Below are positions 1-7,039 of a DNA stretch of 12,396 bases, piece after piece. The notes beneath the pieces are model-generated. The model ran no database searches. It was not told where the DNA came from and saw only the letters and a program-made list of their open reading frames with translations. The stretch lies in NCBI GenBank assembly GCA_028290305.1, contig JAQGKC010000470.1:1-12396 (forward strand). The letters run 5' to 3'. The position numbers were made by a program, and so were the translations under genes. How positions within the stretch are numbered: the first letter of the stretch is position 1; each line of letters opens with the position of its first letter. The stretch is from Bradyrhizobium sp. (GTDB taxonomy: Bacteria > Pseudomonadota > Alphaproteobacteria > Rhizobiales > Xanthobacteraceae).

Positions 1-103
1 AAAGCGAACCGCCGAGGACGTCTACAATGCGATCGGTCCGATCCTCGACACCGTCTCATCCACCGAGTGCGCAAATTACTTCGCCAACGCCGGATATGAC
101 TAA
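1..103 (+). mobile_element. IS630-family transposase, C-terminal end (partial)
   Basis: The reading frame that starts at base 2 ends at TAA 101-103 and gives 33 residues finishing in YFANAGYD. The segment contains AEDVYNAIGPILDTV. This ending is typical, from memory, of IS630-type DDE transposases common in Bradyrhizobium, where the last helices follow the catalytic DDE domain. Only the tail is visible because the window begins inside the gene, so nothing can be said about whether the element is intact. The catalytic residues and the left end lie outside. I could not identify the right terminal inverted repeat in the 85 bases after the stop without the other end to compare. The family call rests on a short segment and is therefore moderate. 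Confidence 0.65.
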
Positions 104-188
104 ACCTAATCCCATCCCGCTCTAGAATCCGAAGCCGGTGGGTTGCGGGCGACCGCCGTGAGGTACAATCGTCGCAGTTTGAATTTCG

Positions 189-449
189 TCACTTGTCCAG
201 GCACTGGCCGACGAACGCGGCTCGGTCCCTGCGCAACACCTTGGCTTCGTCGGCCTTCTTACTGCATTGGAATAGCTTGATTTGCTCGACGCGCCGCTTT
301 TCGGCAACCGCGCGGAATTCAGGCGCGACGGAGTTAGGATCGACCAGTTTTTGCGCAAAGCTGGCCCCGAACCATGACGCAAAAACCAGGACCACTCCGA
401 GACGCAAGGCAAATCTTATCCGGAATCCATGCACTGATAATCGACGCAC
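189..449 (-). CDS. small secreted PsiF-like protein
   Basis: This 86-residue protein starts at GTG. It has a basic N-terminus, a hydrophobic stretch at about residues 13-30 and a likely signal-peptidase site after ASFA (residue 32), so it is probably periplasmic. The mature part ends in a motif with Cys62 and Cys83 spaced 21 residues apart, and with A66, L72, R76, F79 and C83-L84 between or around them. As I recall it, the phosphate-starvation-inducible PsiF repeat has the same pattern: C..(K)A....L..d.R..F...CL. The PsiF family has no established biochemical role. A second GTG at codon 6 is a possible start; the first is preferred because a GGTGGG element lies upstream of it. The gene lies divergently from the LprI-like gene at 628. 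PsiF-like membership is an inference from spacing, not from a search. Confidence 0.6.
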   Translation of the reverse strand: MRRLSVHGFRIRFALRLGVVLVFASWFGASFAQKLVDPNSVAPEFRAVAEKRRVEQIKLFQCSKKADEAKVLRRDRAAFVGQCLDK

Positions 450-627
450 CGGCGCCCACCCAGGTTCAATGTTACAAAATATGCGTCATGATATCAGAAC
501 TGCAGCCGGCATCCAATATCGGCACAACGACTGCAAAAGCCGTCTAGAATTCCATTTCGCCGCAACGTCCGAGAAGCTACCATAGCGGCGCTATCATTTT
601 GTTTTATCCTTTTGAGCGGAGATAGGG
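450..627. promoter_or_regulatory. divergent intergenic region, no clear site
   Basis: These 178 bases separate two divergent genes for exported proteins, so promoters for both should lie here. The stretch is more AT-rich than its surroundings (for example around 472-500 and 590-612). I could not pick convincing -35/-10 pairs on either strand, and I see no coding potential beyond chance. Confidence 0.35.
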
Positions 628-1749
628 ATGCGGGCGATCATGCTGGCTGTCGTTGCCATCCAGGTTTTACTGGGTCACCCCGCATGTGCGGAAGAAACAC
701 CGGCTTCCGACCAGTCGATCAGCGAAACGCTTCCGTTGTTCGACAAAAATCACTGCGCGCCAGCCAGAGACCCCGCAGAGCAACTATTTTGCGGTGATCC
801 CGAACTCAATGACGCGGCCACAAGGCTGAACAGCGCGATCGAAGGCAGGCTAAGCCGGCTTTCGGATCGCCGCCTTGCAATCGAAGAAAATGCGGAATGG
901 ATCAGAGACCGCAATTCAAGCTGCGGCATTTTTGGCAAGCAAAACATTTCGAACCAGGACGCCAAACCCGTCAGGGACTGTCTATTGAAGGAAACAGAGG
1001 AAAGAATCGCAATATTAGTCGATCCGAATTTCGATTGCCTGGCGGCGAATACGGCGGCAGGAACGCTGATATGCAGCGACCCCTCCTTGGCCATCGCAGA
1101 GACGGAACTCAACAACCACGCTCTCGGACTCATCGCCAAGCTGAAAGAAGACGACGCGAAAGATGCGTTCGCCGAATACGCCCGGTGGATCAGAGCTCGG
1201 GATCGAAAGTGCAATTTAGTGGGCAAGGACAACGTGCCGCTCGAGGAGTTGTCGTCGTCCGAGGATTGCCTCGCGGAATATATCAGCGAGAAGACAGCCG
1301 AGCTGGTTGTAGCCAAGGGCGACCCCAAACGAGTTTTTGGCCGGCACCTGCCCTCGCTTTCACCCGACGCCGACGCCGTTGATTTGTGTGTCGCGCAAAT
1401 CCATTCGGCCAACGCCTGCGGGGATTTCCTGTCGGTGAGTCGTGTCTTTCAGATTGACAACGAGGTGGCGGAACGGGAGGCCCTCGTGACGGCCGAGGTT
1501 GAAATGATTGTCCTCTCTCCGTTTGCGGTGTGCAGTCCGATCGCATCGAGCTGCACGGGCACGTGCTGGGATTTGAAATTGGGGAAAGCCAAGCAATCGC
1601 CGGGAAGCAAGGATAGTTTATCGGTGTCGCACAAATTGAAGATTGAGAAGTCATTCGCATTCCAGAAAACGGATAGCGGTAGCTGGCGCTGCAATACGAC
1701 CGCGCTTCAACCGGTAGACCTCGGTGTTGCGCTGGGCGGCGGCCCTTAG
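628..1749 (+). CDS. exported protein with two tandem LprI-like (DUF1311) domains
   Basis: This 373-residue protein begins at the ATG preceded by AGCGGAG six bases upstream. A signal peptide (residues 1 to about 21, ending PACA) predicts export to the periplasm. Two copies of a Cys-rich helical module follow. Copy 1 has C43, C55, C99 and C118 with W91-I-R-D-R. Copy 2 has C137, C149, C195 and C214 with W187-I-R-A-R-D. The Cys spacings are 12, 44, 19 and 12, 46, 19, so this is a clear internal duplication. The pattern of C-(x)D/P..L..AE..LN followed by W...R...C is that of the LprI/DUF1311 N-terminal domain, named for a mycobacterial lysozyme inhibitor. That does not prove lysozyme inhibition here. 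Residues of about 230-373 carry further cysteines (C253, C264, and the segment with CTGTCW) and match nothing I recognise. It is probably a standalone transcription unit. Confidence 0.75.
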   Translation: MRAIMLAVVAIQVLLGHPACAEETPASDQSISETLPLFDKNHCAPARDPAEQLFCGDPELNDAATRLNSAIEGRLSRLSDRRLAIEENAEWIRDRNSSCGIFGKQNISNQDAKPVRDCLLKETEERIAILVDPNFDCLAANTAAGTLICSDPSLAIAETELNNHALGLIAKLKEDDAKDAFAEYARWIRARDRKCNLVGKDNVPLEELSSSEDCLAEYISEKTAELVVAKGDPKRVFGRHLPSLSPDADAVDLCVAQIHSANACGDFLSVSRVFQIDNEVAEREALVTAEVEMIVLSPFAVCSPIASSCTGTCWDLKLGKAKQSPGSKDSLSVSHKLKIEKSFAFQKTDSGSWRCNTTALQPVDLGVALGGGP

Positions 1750-1902
1750 TCCCAACGACGACGTAATTGCTATTATTTTAAAGCCTCTGAGAGGCGGGTT
1801 ACTCGCGGGCATTGATGGCATTTGCCGCCTCCGATTCACCGCGCCGAAATATCTTGGGTCCATGGTTCACATCCGAACCTGGAACCTGGATTGTCCGACA
1901 TC

Positions 1903-2661
1903 ATGAAGCCCGCTGTGCAACCAACCGCACTGCAAGTGCGAGGGTTAACAAAGCGTTTTGATCGCCTCGCGGTCGATGCACTCGATCTCACCGTCCGGTC
2001 GGGCGAATTCTATGCGCTGCTGGGTCCCAACGGCGCCGGCAAGACCACGACCCTGCGCATGGTGGTCGGCCTGCTGCGGCCTGATGCCGGTTCGGTGTCG
2101 GTGCTCGGCATCGATGCCCTCAGCGATCCCATCGCCGCCAAGCAAATCACCGCGTGGGTATCGGACGAGCCGATGATCTACGACAAGCTGACGCCGCTGG
2201 AATACCTCGCCTTCGTCGCCGGGCTCTGGGGTATCGATCCCACGATTTCGGAAGCGTCCGCGCGCGATCTGCTGGTCTCGCTCGGGCTCGAACCGCATCT
2301 GCACGAGCGCTGCGAAGGATTTTCCAAGGGCATGCGCCAGAAGGTGGCGCTGGCAGGCGCATTGGTGCACGACCCGCGGTTGATCATCCTGGACGAACCG
2401 CTCACCGGTCTCGACGCCGTGTCCGCGCGTCACGTCAAGGGATTGCTTGGCGATCGCGTGCGCGCCGGCTGCACCGTGATCATGACAACGCATATTCTGG
2501 AAGTAGCCGAGCGCATGGCCGACCGGATCGGCGTCATCGCATCGGGACGGCTTGTCGCCGAGGGCACCCTTGCCGAGCTGCGCCAGCAGAACGGACACAA
2601 CGACACCAGCCTCGAAGACATGTTCATCGCGCTGGTCGATGTCGAGGCCGCCGCAGCATGA
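1903..2661 (+). CDS. ABC transporter ATP-binding protein (ABC-2 exporter type)
   Basis: This 252-residue cytoplasmic ATPase powers the permease encoded immediately downstream. The Walker A motif GPNGAGKT is at 41-48. The Q-loop region at 85-90 reads WVSDEP, with Asp where many ABC proteins have Gln. The signature is FSKGMRQK (140-147), the Walker B is LIILDEP (160-166), the D-loop is at GLD 169-171, and the H-loop His is at 197. Size and motif order fit the single-domain ATPases of ABC-2 exporters (the group around CcmA/YbhF/NatA). The frame stays open to a TTG at 1822, but residues before the ATG at 1903 do not look like ABC sequence. ATG 1903 is also the first in-frame ATG, so I chose it, although the ribosome-binding site is weak. 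The stop overlaps the permease start as ATGA, which indicates translational coupling. The substrate cannot be told. Confidence 0.88.
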   Translation: MKPAVQPTALQVRGLTKRFDRLAVDALDLTVRSGEFYALLGPNGAGKTTTLRMVVGLLRPDAGSVSVLGIDALSDPIAAKQITAWVSDEPMIYDKLTPLEYLAFVAGLWGIDPTISEASARDLLVSLGLEPHLHERCEGFSKGMRQKVALAGALVHDPRLIILDEPLTGLDAVSARHVKGLLGDRVRAGCTVIMTTHILEVAERMADRIGVIASGRLVAEGTLAELRQQNGHNDTSLEDMFIALVDVEAAAA

Positions 2662-4181
2662 GTTCCGCGGCCCTGACCTGGTTTGCCCGGCACGAAATCC
2701 GGCTGGCGTGGCGCGAATGGCTGGCGATGATGACGGCCGGCCGGCGTGTGAAAAAACGCGGCGCGGTCATTGGGCTGATCATCTTTGCCGCGATCATGCA
2801 CCTGCCGGCCTACGCCGTGATCGGCAGGTTTGCGGATCTGCAGGCGCCGCTCGACAAGTCCAGCCTGATCGTCATCACGGCGACGATCTTCCTGGCATGG
2901 GCCTTGATGCTGTCGCAGGCGATCGAATCCGTGACGCGGGTGTTTTACGCCCGTGCCGATCTCGACCTGATCATGTCATCGCCGGTCGCGCTGGCCAACG
3001 TGTTTTCGGTGCGCATCGCGGCAATCGCACTGTCCGTTGTTGCGATGGCGCTGGTGTTCTCGACGCCCTTCGTCGACGTTCTCGTGATCAGCGGCGGCAT
3101 CCGATGGTTCGCAGCCTACGGCGTTGTCATCGCGATTGGCTTGTCGGCCGCGGCAGTTGCGATCGCGGTTACGGTCGTGCTGTTTCGGCTGATCGGCCCG
3201 AGCCGGACCCGGCTGGTCGCGCAGATTCTCGCAGCGATCATCGGCGCCGGCTTCGTGATCGCGCTGCAGATCGCCGCGATCCTGTCCTATGGCACGCTGT
3301 CGCGGTTCGCGGTTCTGACGTCGGATGCCGCAGCCGCTATTGCACCGGATATCGGCAGCGCCATCTGGTGGCCGGCGCGCGCGGCGCTCGGCGATGGCGA
3401 AGCGCTGCTGCTGCTCCTGGCTGGCGGCCTCATGCTGCTTGGCGCGGTGATGGCGATTTTCTCAAGCCGGTTTGCCGACACCGCTGTCAGCGTTTCGGCG
3501 CATGCCACGCCGGCCCATCGAAGCTCCCGCTCGACCGCCTTTCGCACGGGGTCGCGGCAACAGGCGCTGCGCTGGAAGGAATTCGTGCTGCTGCGGCGCG
3601 ATCCGTGGCTGGTGTCGCAGACCCTGATGCAGCTGTTGTATCTGGTGCCGCCGGCGCTGATGTTGTGGCGGAGTTTCGCCGACAGTTCCACCGCCATTGT
3701 GCTGATCACGCCGGTCGTGGTGATGGCGGCAGGCCAACTCGCCGGCGGTCTGGCATGGCTGACGATATCGGGCGAAGACGCCGCCGATCTGGTGGCGACC
3801 GCGCCGCTATCGCCCCTGCGCGTGACCCGCGCCAAGATCGAGGTGGTGCTGATCGCGATCGGCGTGACGTTCGCGCCGCTGGTCGTTGCGCTGATATTTG
3901 CCTCGCCGCTGCAGGCGGCGATCACCGCGCTGGGCGTCGCGATCGCGGCAACGTCGGCCACCGCGATCCAGCTCTGGTTTCGCGTGCAAGCAAAACGCAG
4001 CCAGTTTCGCCGCCGCCAGACCTCGTCACGGCTGGCGACCTTCGCGGAAGCCTTTTCCTCGATCGGATGGGCCGCCACCGCGGCGCTGGCGCTGGCGATC
4101 CCCCTCATCGCCGGTATCACCGGGTTGATGACCGCAGGCATCCTAGCCGTGACGTGGAAGATCAGCCCGCGACGGGGATGA
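2658..4181 (+). CDS. ABC-2 type transporter permease, about 12 membrane segments
   Basis: This 507-residue integral membrane protein is the partner of the ATPase whose stop codon it overlaps. Hydrophobic segments are visible at about 36-57, 70-90, 115-135, 147-180 (two), 192-220, 260-285, 340-357, 365-388, 400-450 (two) and 465-500. The two halves appear related: DLIMSSP at 103-109 followed by a TM helix matches DLVATAP at 377-383 in the same relative place, before the next helix. A basic hydrophilic linker at about 295-330 joins the halves and ends in ALRWKEFVLLRRDP, which looks like the amphipathic entry helix of a second half. This suggests a fused two-fold permease that would need only an ATPase dimer. 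The ATG lies inside the ATPase stop (ATGA). The substrate is unknown. Confidence 0.78.
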   Translation: MSSAALTWFARHEIRLAWREWLAMMTAGRRVKKRGAVIGLIIFAAIMHLPAYAVIGRFADLQAPLDKSSLIVITATIFLAWALMLSQAIESVTRVFYARADLDLIMSSPVALANVFSVRIAAIALSVVAMALVFSTPFVDVLVISGGIRWFAAYGVVIAIGLSAAAVAIAVTVVLFRLIGPSRTRLVAQILAAIIGAGFVIALQIAAILSYGTLSRFAVLTSDAAAAIAPDIGSAIWWPARAALGDGEALLLLLAGGLMLLGAVMAIFSSRFADTAVSVSAHATPAHRSSRSTAFRTGSRQQALRWKEFVLLRRDPWLVSQTLMQLLYLVPPALMLWRSFADSSTAIVLITPVVVMAAGQLAGGLAWLTISGEDAADLVATAPLSPLRVTRAKIEVVLIAIGVTFAPLVVALIFASPLQAAITALGVAIAATSATAIQLWFRVQAKRSQFRRRQTSSRLATFAEAFSSIGWAATAALALAIPLIAGITGLMTAGILAVTWKISPRRG

Positions 4182-4204
4182 CCGCAAGCGATTGAATTAC
4201 GCGG

Positions 4205-4224
4205 GGCGGCGCGAGCGCGTCGCC
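4205..4224 (+). terminator. GC-rich hairpin after the ABC operon, possible terminator
   Basis: GGCGGCGC (4205-4212) and GCGTCGCC (4217-4224) can form an 8-bp stem with one G-U pair and a GAGC loop, 24 bases after the permease stop. No T-run follows, so it may be a weak or Rho-assisted stop, or only a stabilising 3' structure. Confidence 0.3.
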
Positions 4225-4319
4225 AAGCGAGGCTCCCAAAACCGTATTGTCCGGGATACACCACGTTGGAACGCCACGGCCGTGTACGATAATTCACGCG
4301 GGTTCCGTAGATTCGATTC

Positions 4320-4348
4320 TTGATAGTAAGGTGCTTTTACCTTACATA
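4320..4348 (+). promoter_or_regulatory. putative promoter of the toxin-antitoxin operon
   Basis: TTGATA (4320-4325) and TACATA (4343-4348) are separated by 17 bases and lie 30 bases before the antitoxin ATG. The -35 is good (5 of 6 to TTGACA) and the -10 is weak (3 of 6). The inverted repeat at 4326-4345 fills the spacer, which fits repression by the encoded antitoxin or antitoxin-toxin complex. Confidence 0.45.
4326..4345. promoter_or_regulatory. perfect inverted repeat, likely TA-operon operator
   Basis: GTAAGGT (4326-4332) and ACCTTAC (4339-4345) are exact reverse complements separated by GCTTTT. AbrB/MazE-fold antitoxins commonly autorepress by binding palindromes over their own promoter. 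The position between the -35 and -10 elements supports this role. The match to a protein is inference. Confidence 0.55.
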
Positions 4349-4377
4349 AGACATAACGTAACCCATGAGGCTGCGTC

Positions 4378-4632
4378 ATGAGCACGCTTACCGTTACCGC
4401 CAAGGGACAAGTCACGCTGCGTAAGGATTTGCTGAAGCATCTGGGTGTCCATCCCGGCGAGAAAATCACCGTGGACAAGCTTCCCGACGGCCGAATTGAG
4501 GTGAAGGCTGCACGGCCAACAGGGAATATCTCAGATGCTTTCGGCTTCCTGAAAGCGAAGCGAAAAGGCCGATCCCTGTCGATCGAAGACATGAATGAGA
4601 TTGTGGCCCGAGGGTGGGCTGGCAAACGATGA
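4378..4632 (+). CDS. AbrB/MazE-fold antitoxin (VapB-like)
   Basis: This 84-residue protein has an N-terminal swapped-hairpin DNA-binding domain at about residues 3-45. The pattern TVTAKGQVTLRKDLLKHLGV, then PGEKI and DGRIEV, is characteristic of SpoVT-AbrB antitoxins. The C-terminal part, about 46-84 and rich in Lys and Arg, should wrap the toxin and block its active site. GAGG lies seven bases upstream of the ATG. The stop overlaps the toxin start as ATGA, so the two are translated together. It probably also represses the operon through the inverted repeat at 4326-4345. Naming it VapB rather than MazE follows from the PIN-domain partner. Confidence 0.87.
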   Translation: MSTLTVTAKGQVTLRKDLLKHLGVHPGEKITVDKLPDGRIEVKAARPTGNISDAFGFLKAKRKGRSLSIEDMNEIVARGWAGKR

Positions 4633-5036
4633 AGATCACGATCGATACCAACGTGCTGGTACGGGCGTTGACCGAAGATCATGCAGAGCAGAGCAAAGCC
4701 GCCCAGATAGCGCTGAGAAAAGCAGATGTGATCGCGCTGGCGTTACCAGCGCTCTGCGAACTGGTCTGGGTACTATCGCAGGGCTACAAGATTCCGCCGG
4801 CTGAGATCGCCGAAGCGATCCGGCGCCTGATGAATGGTGCGAATGTCGTGGTGAACCGGCCTGCGGCGGAGGCCGGACTGGCTTTGCTGGACGCAGGCGG
4901 TGATTTTGCCGACGGCGCTATCGCCTATGAAGGAAACTGGCTGGGCGCGGATACTTTTGTCTCTTTCGACAAAAAGGCCGTGAAGCTGATGGAAGCCCAA
5001 GGCGGGTCCGCGCAGCTGCTGGCCTGGATGTCTTGA
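4629..5036 (+). CDS. PIN-domain toxin (VapC-like ribonuclease)
   Basis: This 135-residue protein has the acidic metal-binding set of PIN-domain RNases: D6 in the opening IDTNVLVR, E44 in LCELVW, D95 in DFADGAIAY, and D114 in FVSFDKKA. VapC toxins of this size cleave tRNA or rRNA in a Mg2+-dependent way and are silenced by the upstream antitoxin. The target here is unknown. The ATG at 4629 overlaps the antitoxin stop, and AGGGTGGG inside the antitoxin gene supplies a ribosome-binding site. An ATG 15 bases upstream exists, but MKITIDTN is the normal PIN N-terminus. All key residues are present, so the toxin looks active. Confidence 0.88.
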   Translation: MKITIDTNVLVRALTEDHAEQSKAAQIALRKADVIALALPALCELVWVLSQGYKIPPAEIAEAIRRLMNGANVVVNRPAAEAGLALLDAGGDFADGAIAYEGNWLGADTFVSFDKKAVKLMEAQGGSAQLLAWMS

Positions 5037-5060
5037 CGCGTCTGCGCTGAGCCAGCATCG

Positions 5061-6035
5061 CTACGCTTTAATCAACTCCATCACCGCCCCCGCGAACGTC
5101 TCGGGCTCCTCCTGCGGCAGATTATGTCCCGCGTGCGGGATGACGCGATGGGTGCGGCGGCCGATAAATTTCGTCGCGCTCGCGGTGCCATCGGTCGCGG
5201 GGGCAACGCCGTCGCCGCCTCCGTCCAACGTGATGGTGGGCACGGTAATCGCGGGCAGCGCCGCCAGCCTTCGTTGCAGCTCGGCATATTGCGGGTCACC
5301 ATCGACCAGGCCGAAGCGGTGACGATAGCTGTGGATCACGACATCGACATAGTCCGTATTGTCATGGGCCACGGCGGTCCGTTCGAAGGTGACGTCGTCG
5401 AAATGCCAGTTCGGCGACCATTGCTTCCATAATATCCGGGCGATCTCGCGCCGGTTGGCGGTGAGGCCGGCCCGTCCGCGCTCCAGTTGAAAATAATATT
5501 GGTACCAGAGCGGGACCTCATGCTCCGGCTTCACCGGGACCATGGCCTTCGCGATATTCTGAATCAGATAGCTGTTCACCGACACCAGACCGATGCAGCG
5601 ATCCGGCCACAACGCCGCGGCCACGCAGGCGGCGCGGCCACCCCAATCATAGCCTGCCAACACGGCGCGTTTCACGCCGATCGCATCCATCAATGCAATC
5701 AAGTCCGCCCCGACCGCGGCCTGCTCTCCCGAGCGCGGCGTTGCACTCTCGCGGAAACGGGTTGGACCGTAACCGCGCAGATAGGGGACGATGACGCGGC
5801 AACCCTGCGCGGCAAGCATCGGCGCCACGTCCACAAAGCTGTGGATGTCGTAGGGAAAGCCATGCATCAGCATCACGACCGGACCGTCCGCGGGTCCCTC
5901 TTCGTAATAGGCGATGTTGAGAACGCCGGCATCGACATGGCGGAGTGGTTCCAGCCGCTGCACCGAAGAAGCGCGCGCGGGCGCAGCCGACGATGCGGCT
6001 TGAGCGAGCGCTGATCGTACCGACGTCAATTCCAT
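5061..6035 (-). CDS. alpha/beta hydrolase, epoxide-hydrolase/dehalogenase-like
   Basis: This 324-residue enzyme has the alpha/beta-hydrolase fold. Visible elements are the oxyanion-hole motif HGFP (58-61), the nucleophile elbow AGYDWGG with Asp130, a probable acid Asp275 in GGGDGVAP, and the base His304 in AGHNLPQEEP. An Asp nucleophile means the Asp-type mechanism of epoxide hydrolases and haloalkane dehalogenases, not a Ser esterase. The lid segment contains WYQYYFQ, whose tyrosines could serve the ring-opening role. The frame is open 44 codons further upstream, but a perfect AGGAGGT lies five bases before the ATG at 6035, which decides the start. Residues 10-25 are Ala/Ser-rich and could be a flexible leader. 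The substrate is unknown. It is divergently oriented to the metallo-beta-lactamase-fold gene. Confidence 0.83.
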   Translation of the reverse strand: MELTSVRSALAQAASSAAPARASSVQRLEPLRHVDAGVLNIAYYEEGPADGPVVMLMHGFPYDIHSFVDVAPMLAAQGCRVIVPYLRGYGPTRFRESATPRSGEQAAVGADLIALMDAIGVKRAVLAGYDWGGRAACVAAALWPDRCIGLVSVNSYLIQNIAKAMVPVKPEHEVPLWYQYYFQLERGRAGLTANRREIARILWKQWSPNWHFDDVTFERTAVAHDNTDYVDVVIHSYRHRFGLVDGDPQYAELQRRLAALPAITVPTITLDGGGDGVAPATDGTASATKFIGRRTHRVIPHAGHNLPQEEPETFAGAVMELIKA

Positions 6036-6040
6036 CGCTG

Positions 6041-6047
6041 ACCTCCT
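6041..6047 (-). promoter_or_regulatory. consensus Shine-Dalgarno deciding the hydrolase start
   Basis: AGGAGGT on the minus strand sits five bases before the ATG at 6035-6033. It argues against the longer open frame that reaches 6167. Confidence 0.8.
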
Positions 6048-6169
6048 GACAAAGCCGGGCCGGGCATAAAGCGGCGCTGACGGTCTGTTGATTGAGACAC
6101 GATAGTTTCCTCCGGCGTTCGGCGATACAATATCACTTCCAGCGTCATCGGAGACGGGCCTTCTCATTC

Positions 6170-6985
6170 ATGCTGCGATCGCTTTCCGCCATCCTCGCCT
6201 TGCTGGGTGCACTGATCACGCCGGCTGCCGCCCAGGATGCTCCGCGCAGCGAATGTCTGGCGATGTCCAACGCGCCGCCGCGCGCCACGCCGGTCAGCCT
6301 TCGCCGGGCCACCGCTGGGACCGACGAGGTTGCGATCACCTATGCGGGCCATTCGACCTATTATATCGACACGCCCGGCGGAGTACGGATCGCGACCGAT
6401 TACAGCGGCGCCTACCAGATCGGCCGCCTGCCCGACGTCGTCACCATGAATCGCGCCCACAGCACGCACTACACACTGTTTCCCGACCCGCGCATTCAAC
6501 ACGTGCTGCACGGCTGGGGTGACGACGGACAGCCTGCGAAAATCGCGGAACGCATCGGCGACGTGTTCATCCGCAACGTAACGACCGACATCCGCCGCTA
6601 TTTCGGCGACGATTCGAACACCGGGATGATCAGGGATGGCAACTCCATCTTCATATTCGAGGTCGCGGGCCTCTGCATTGGTCATCTCGGACATCTGCAT
6701 ACCAAGCTCGACGACAGCCATCTCGCGGCGATCGGCCGGCTCGACATTTTGATGGTGCCGATCGACGGCACTTACACGATGTCGCTCGACGGCATCGCCG
6801 ATATCACGCGGCGTCTCCGCGCCTCCGTCGTGCTGCCGATGCATCGCTTCATGACCCCACTCGACGAATTCATGCGCAAGATCGGCGAGCAGTTCGCGAT
6901 CGACGTGCGGACCGAGCGAACCCTGAGGATTTCGCGGGATTCGCTACCGGGTGCGCCGACAGTCATTATTCTCGACGGAGTCTGA
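6170..6985 (+). CDS. exported metallo-beta-lactamase-fold protein with degenerate metal motif
   Basis: This 271-residue protein starts at an ATG that gives a clean signal peptide (about 1-21, ending TPAAA before QDAP), so it is probably periplasmic. MBL-fold features follow: YAGHSTYYIDT (58-68) then IATDYSG with D77, as at the start of UlaG-like Zn hydrolases; a motif-2 region NRAHSTHY (94-101); HLGHLH (172-177); VPIDG with D199; and VLPMH with H225. The usual HxHxDH is not intact: only two histidines, H97 and H100, are present and the Asp is missing. Metal binding may therefore be reduced or altered. The gene lies 54 bases before the amidohydrolase on the same strand and the two may be cotranscribed. 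The frame extends upstream to a TTG at 6092, but the extra residues look non-native. The ribosome-binding site is poor. Confidence 0.7.
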   Translation: MLRSLSAILALLGALITPAAAQDAPRSECLAMSNAPPRATPVSLRRATAGTDEVAITYAGHSTYYIDTPGGVRIATDYSGAYQIGRLPDVVTMNRAHSTHYTLFPDPRIQHVLHGWGDDGQPAKIAERIGDVFIRNVTTDIRRYFGDDSNTGMIRDGNSIFIFEVAGLCIGHLGHLHTKLDDSHLAAIGRLDILMVPIDGTYTMSLDGIADITRRLRASVVLPMHRFMTPLDEFMRKIGEQFAIDVRTERTLRISRDSLPGAPTVIILDGV

Positions 6986-7025
6986 TACAACGAAGTTCAA
7001 ACGATTTCGACAATAGCAAAATTCA

Positions 7026-7033
7026 GGGAGAGG
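7026..7033 (+). promoter_or_regulatory. ribosome-binding site of the interrupted amidohydrolase
   Basis: GGGAGAGG ends six bases before ATG 7040-7042. This strong site marks 7040 as the ancestral start and shows that the TAG at 7100 lies inside the original gene, not upstream of it. Confidence 0.75.
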
Positions 7034-7039
7034 CGATCG

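Noticed and set aside
119..550. TCTAGAAT occurring at 121-128 and 542-549 as possible insertion-element ends
   Set aside because: The core TCTAGA is a common palindrome, flanking bases do not form an inverted repeat, and both copies are in the same orientation downstream of the transposase.
1783..1795. Hairpin GCCTC-TGA-GAGGC after the LprI-like gene as a terminator
   Set aside because: Only a 5-bp stem with a 3-base loop, and no T-run follows on the plus strand. A TTTAAAATAA run follows on the minus strand, where no gene ends.
1822..1902. Extended N-terminus of the ABC ATPase from TTG 1822
   Set aside because: The extra 27 residues do not resemble ABC proteins. ATG 1903 is the first in-frame ATG and gives a standard N-terminus.
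2552..4195. A 547-codon open frame on the plus strand, overlapping the permease in another frame
   Set aside because: It is Arg/Gly/Ala/Asp-rich low-complexity sequence typical of off-frame reading in high-GC DNA. The true permease frame has clear TM segments and the ATGA-coupled start.
3287..4297. A 336-codon minus-strand frame antisense to the permease
   Set aside because: No family resemblance or supported start. Long antisense frames are expected in GC-rich genes with strong third-position bias.
6164..6844. A 226-codon minus-strand frame antisense to the metallo-beta-lactamase-fold gene
   Set aside because: Composition is off-frame in character, and the sense strand has a signal peptide and recognisable motifs.
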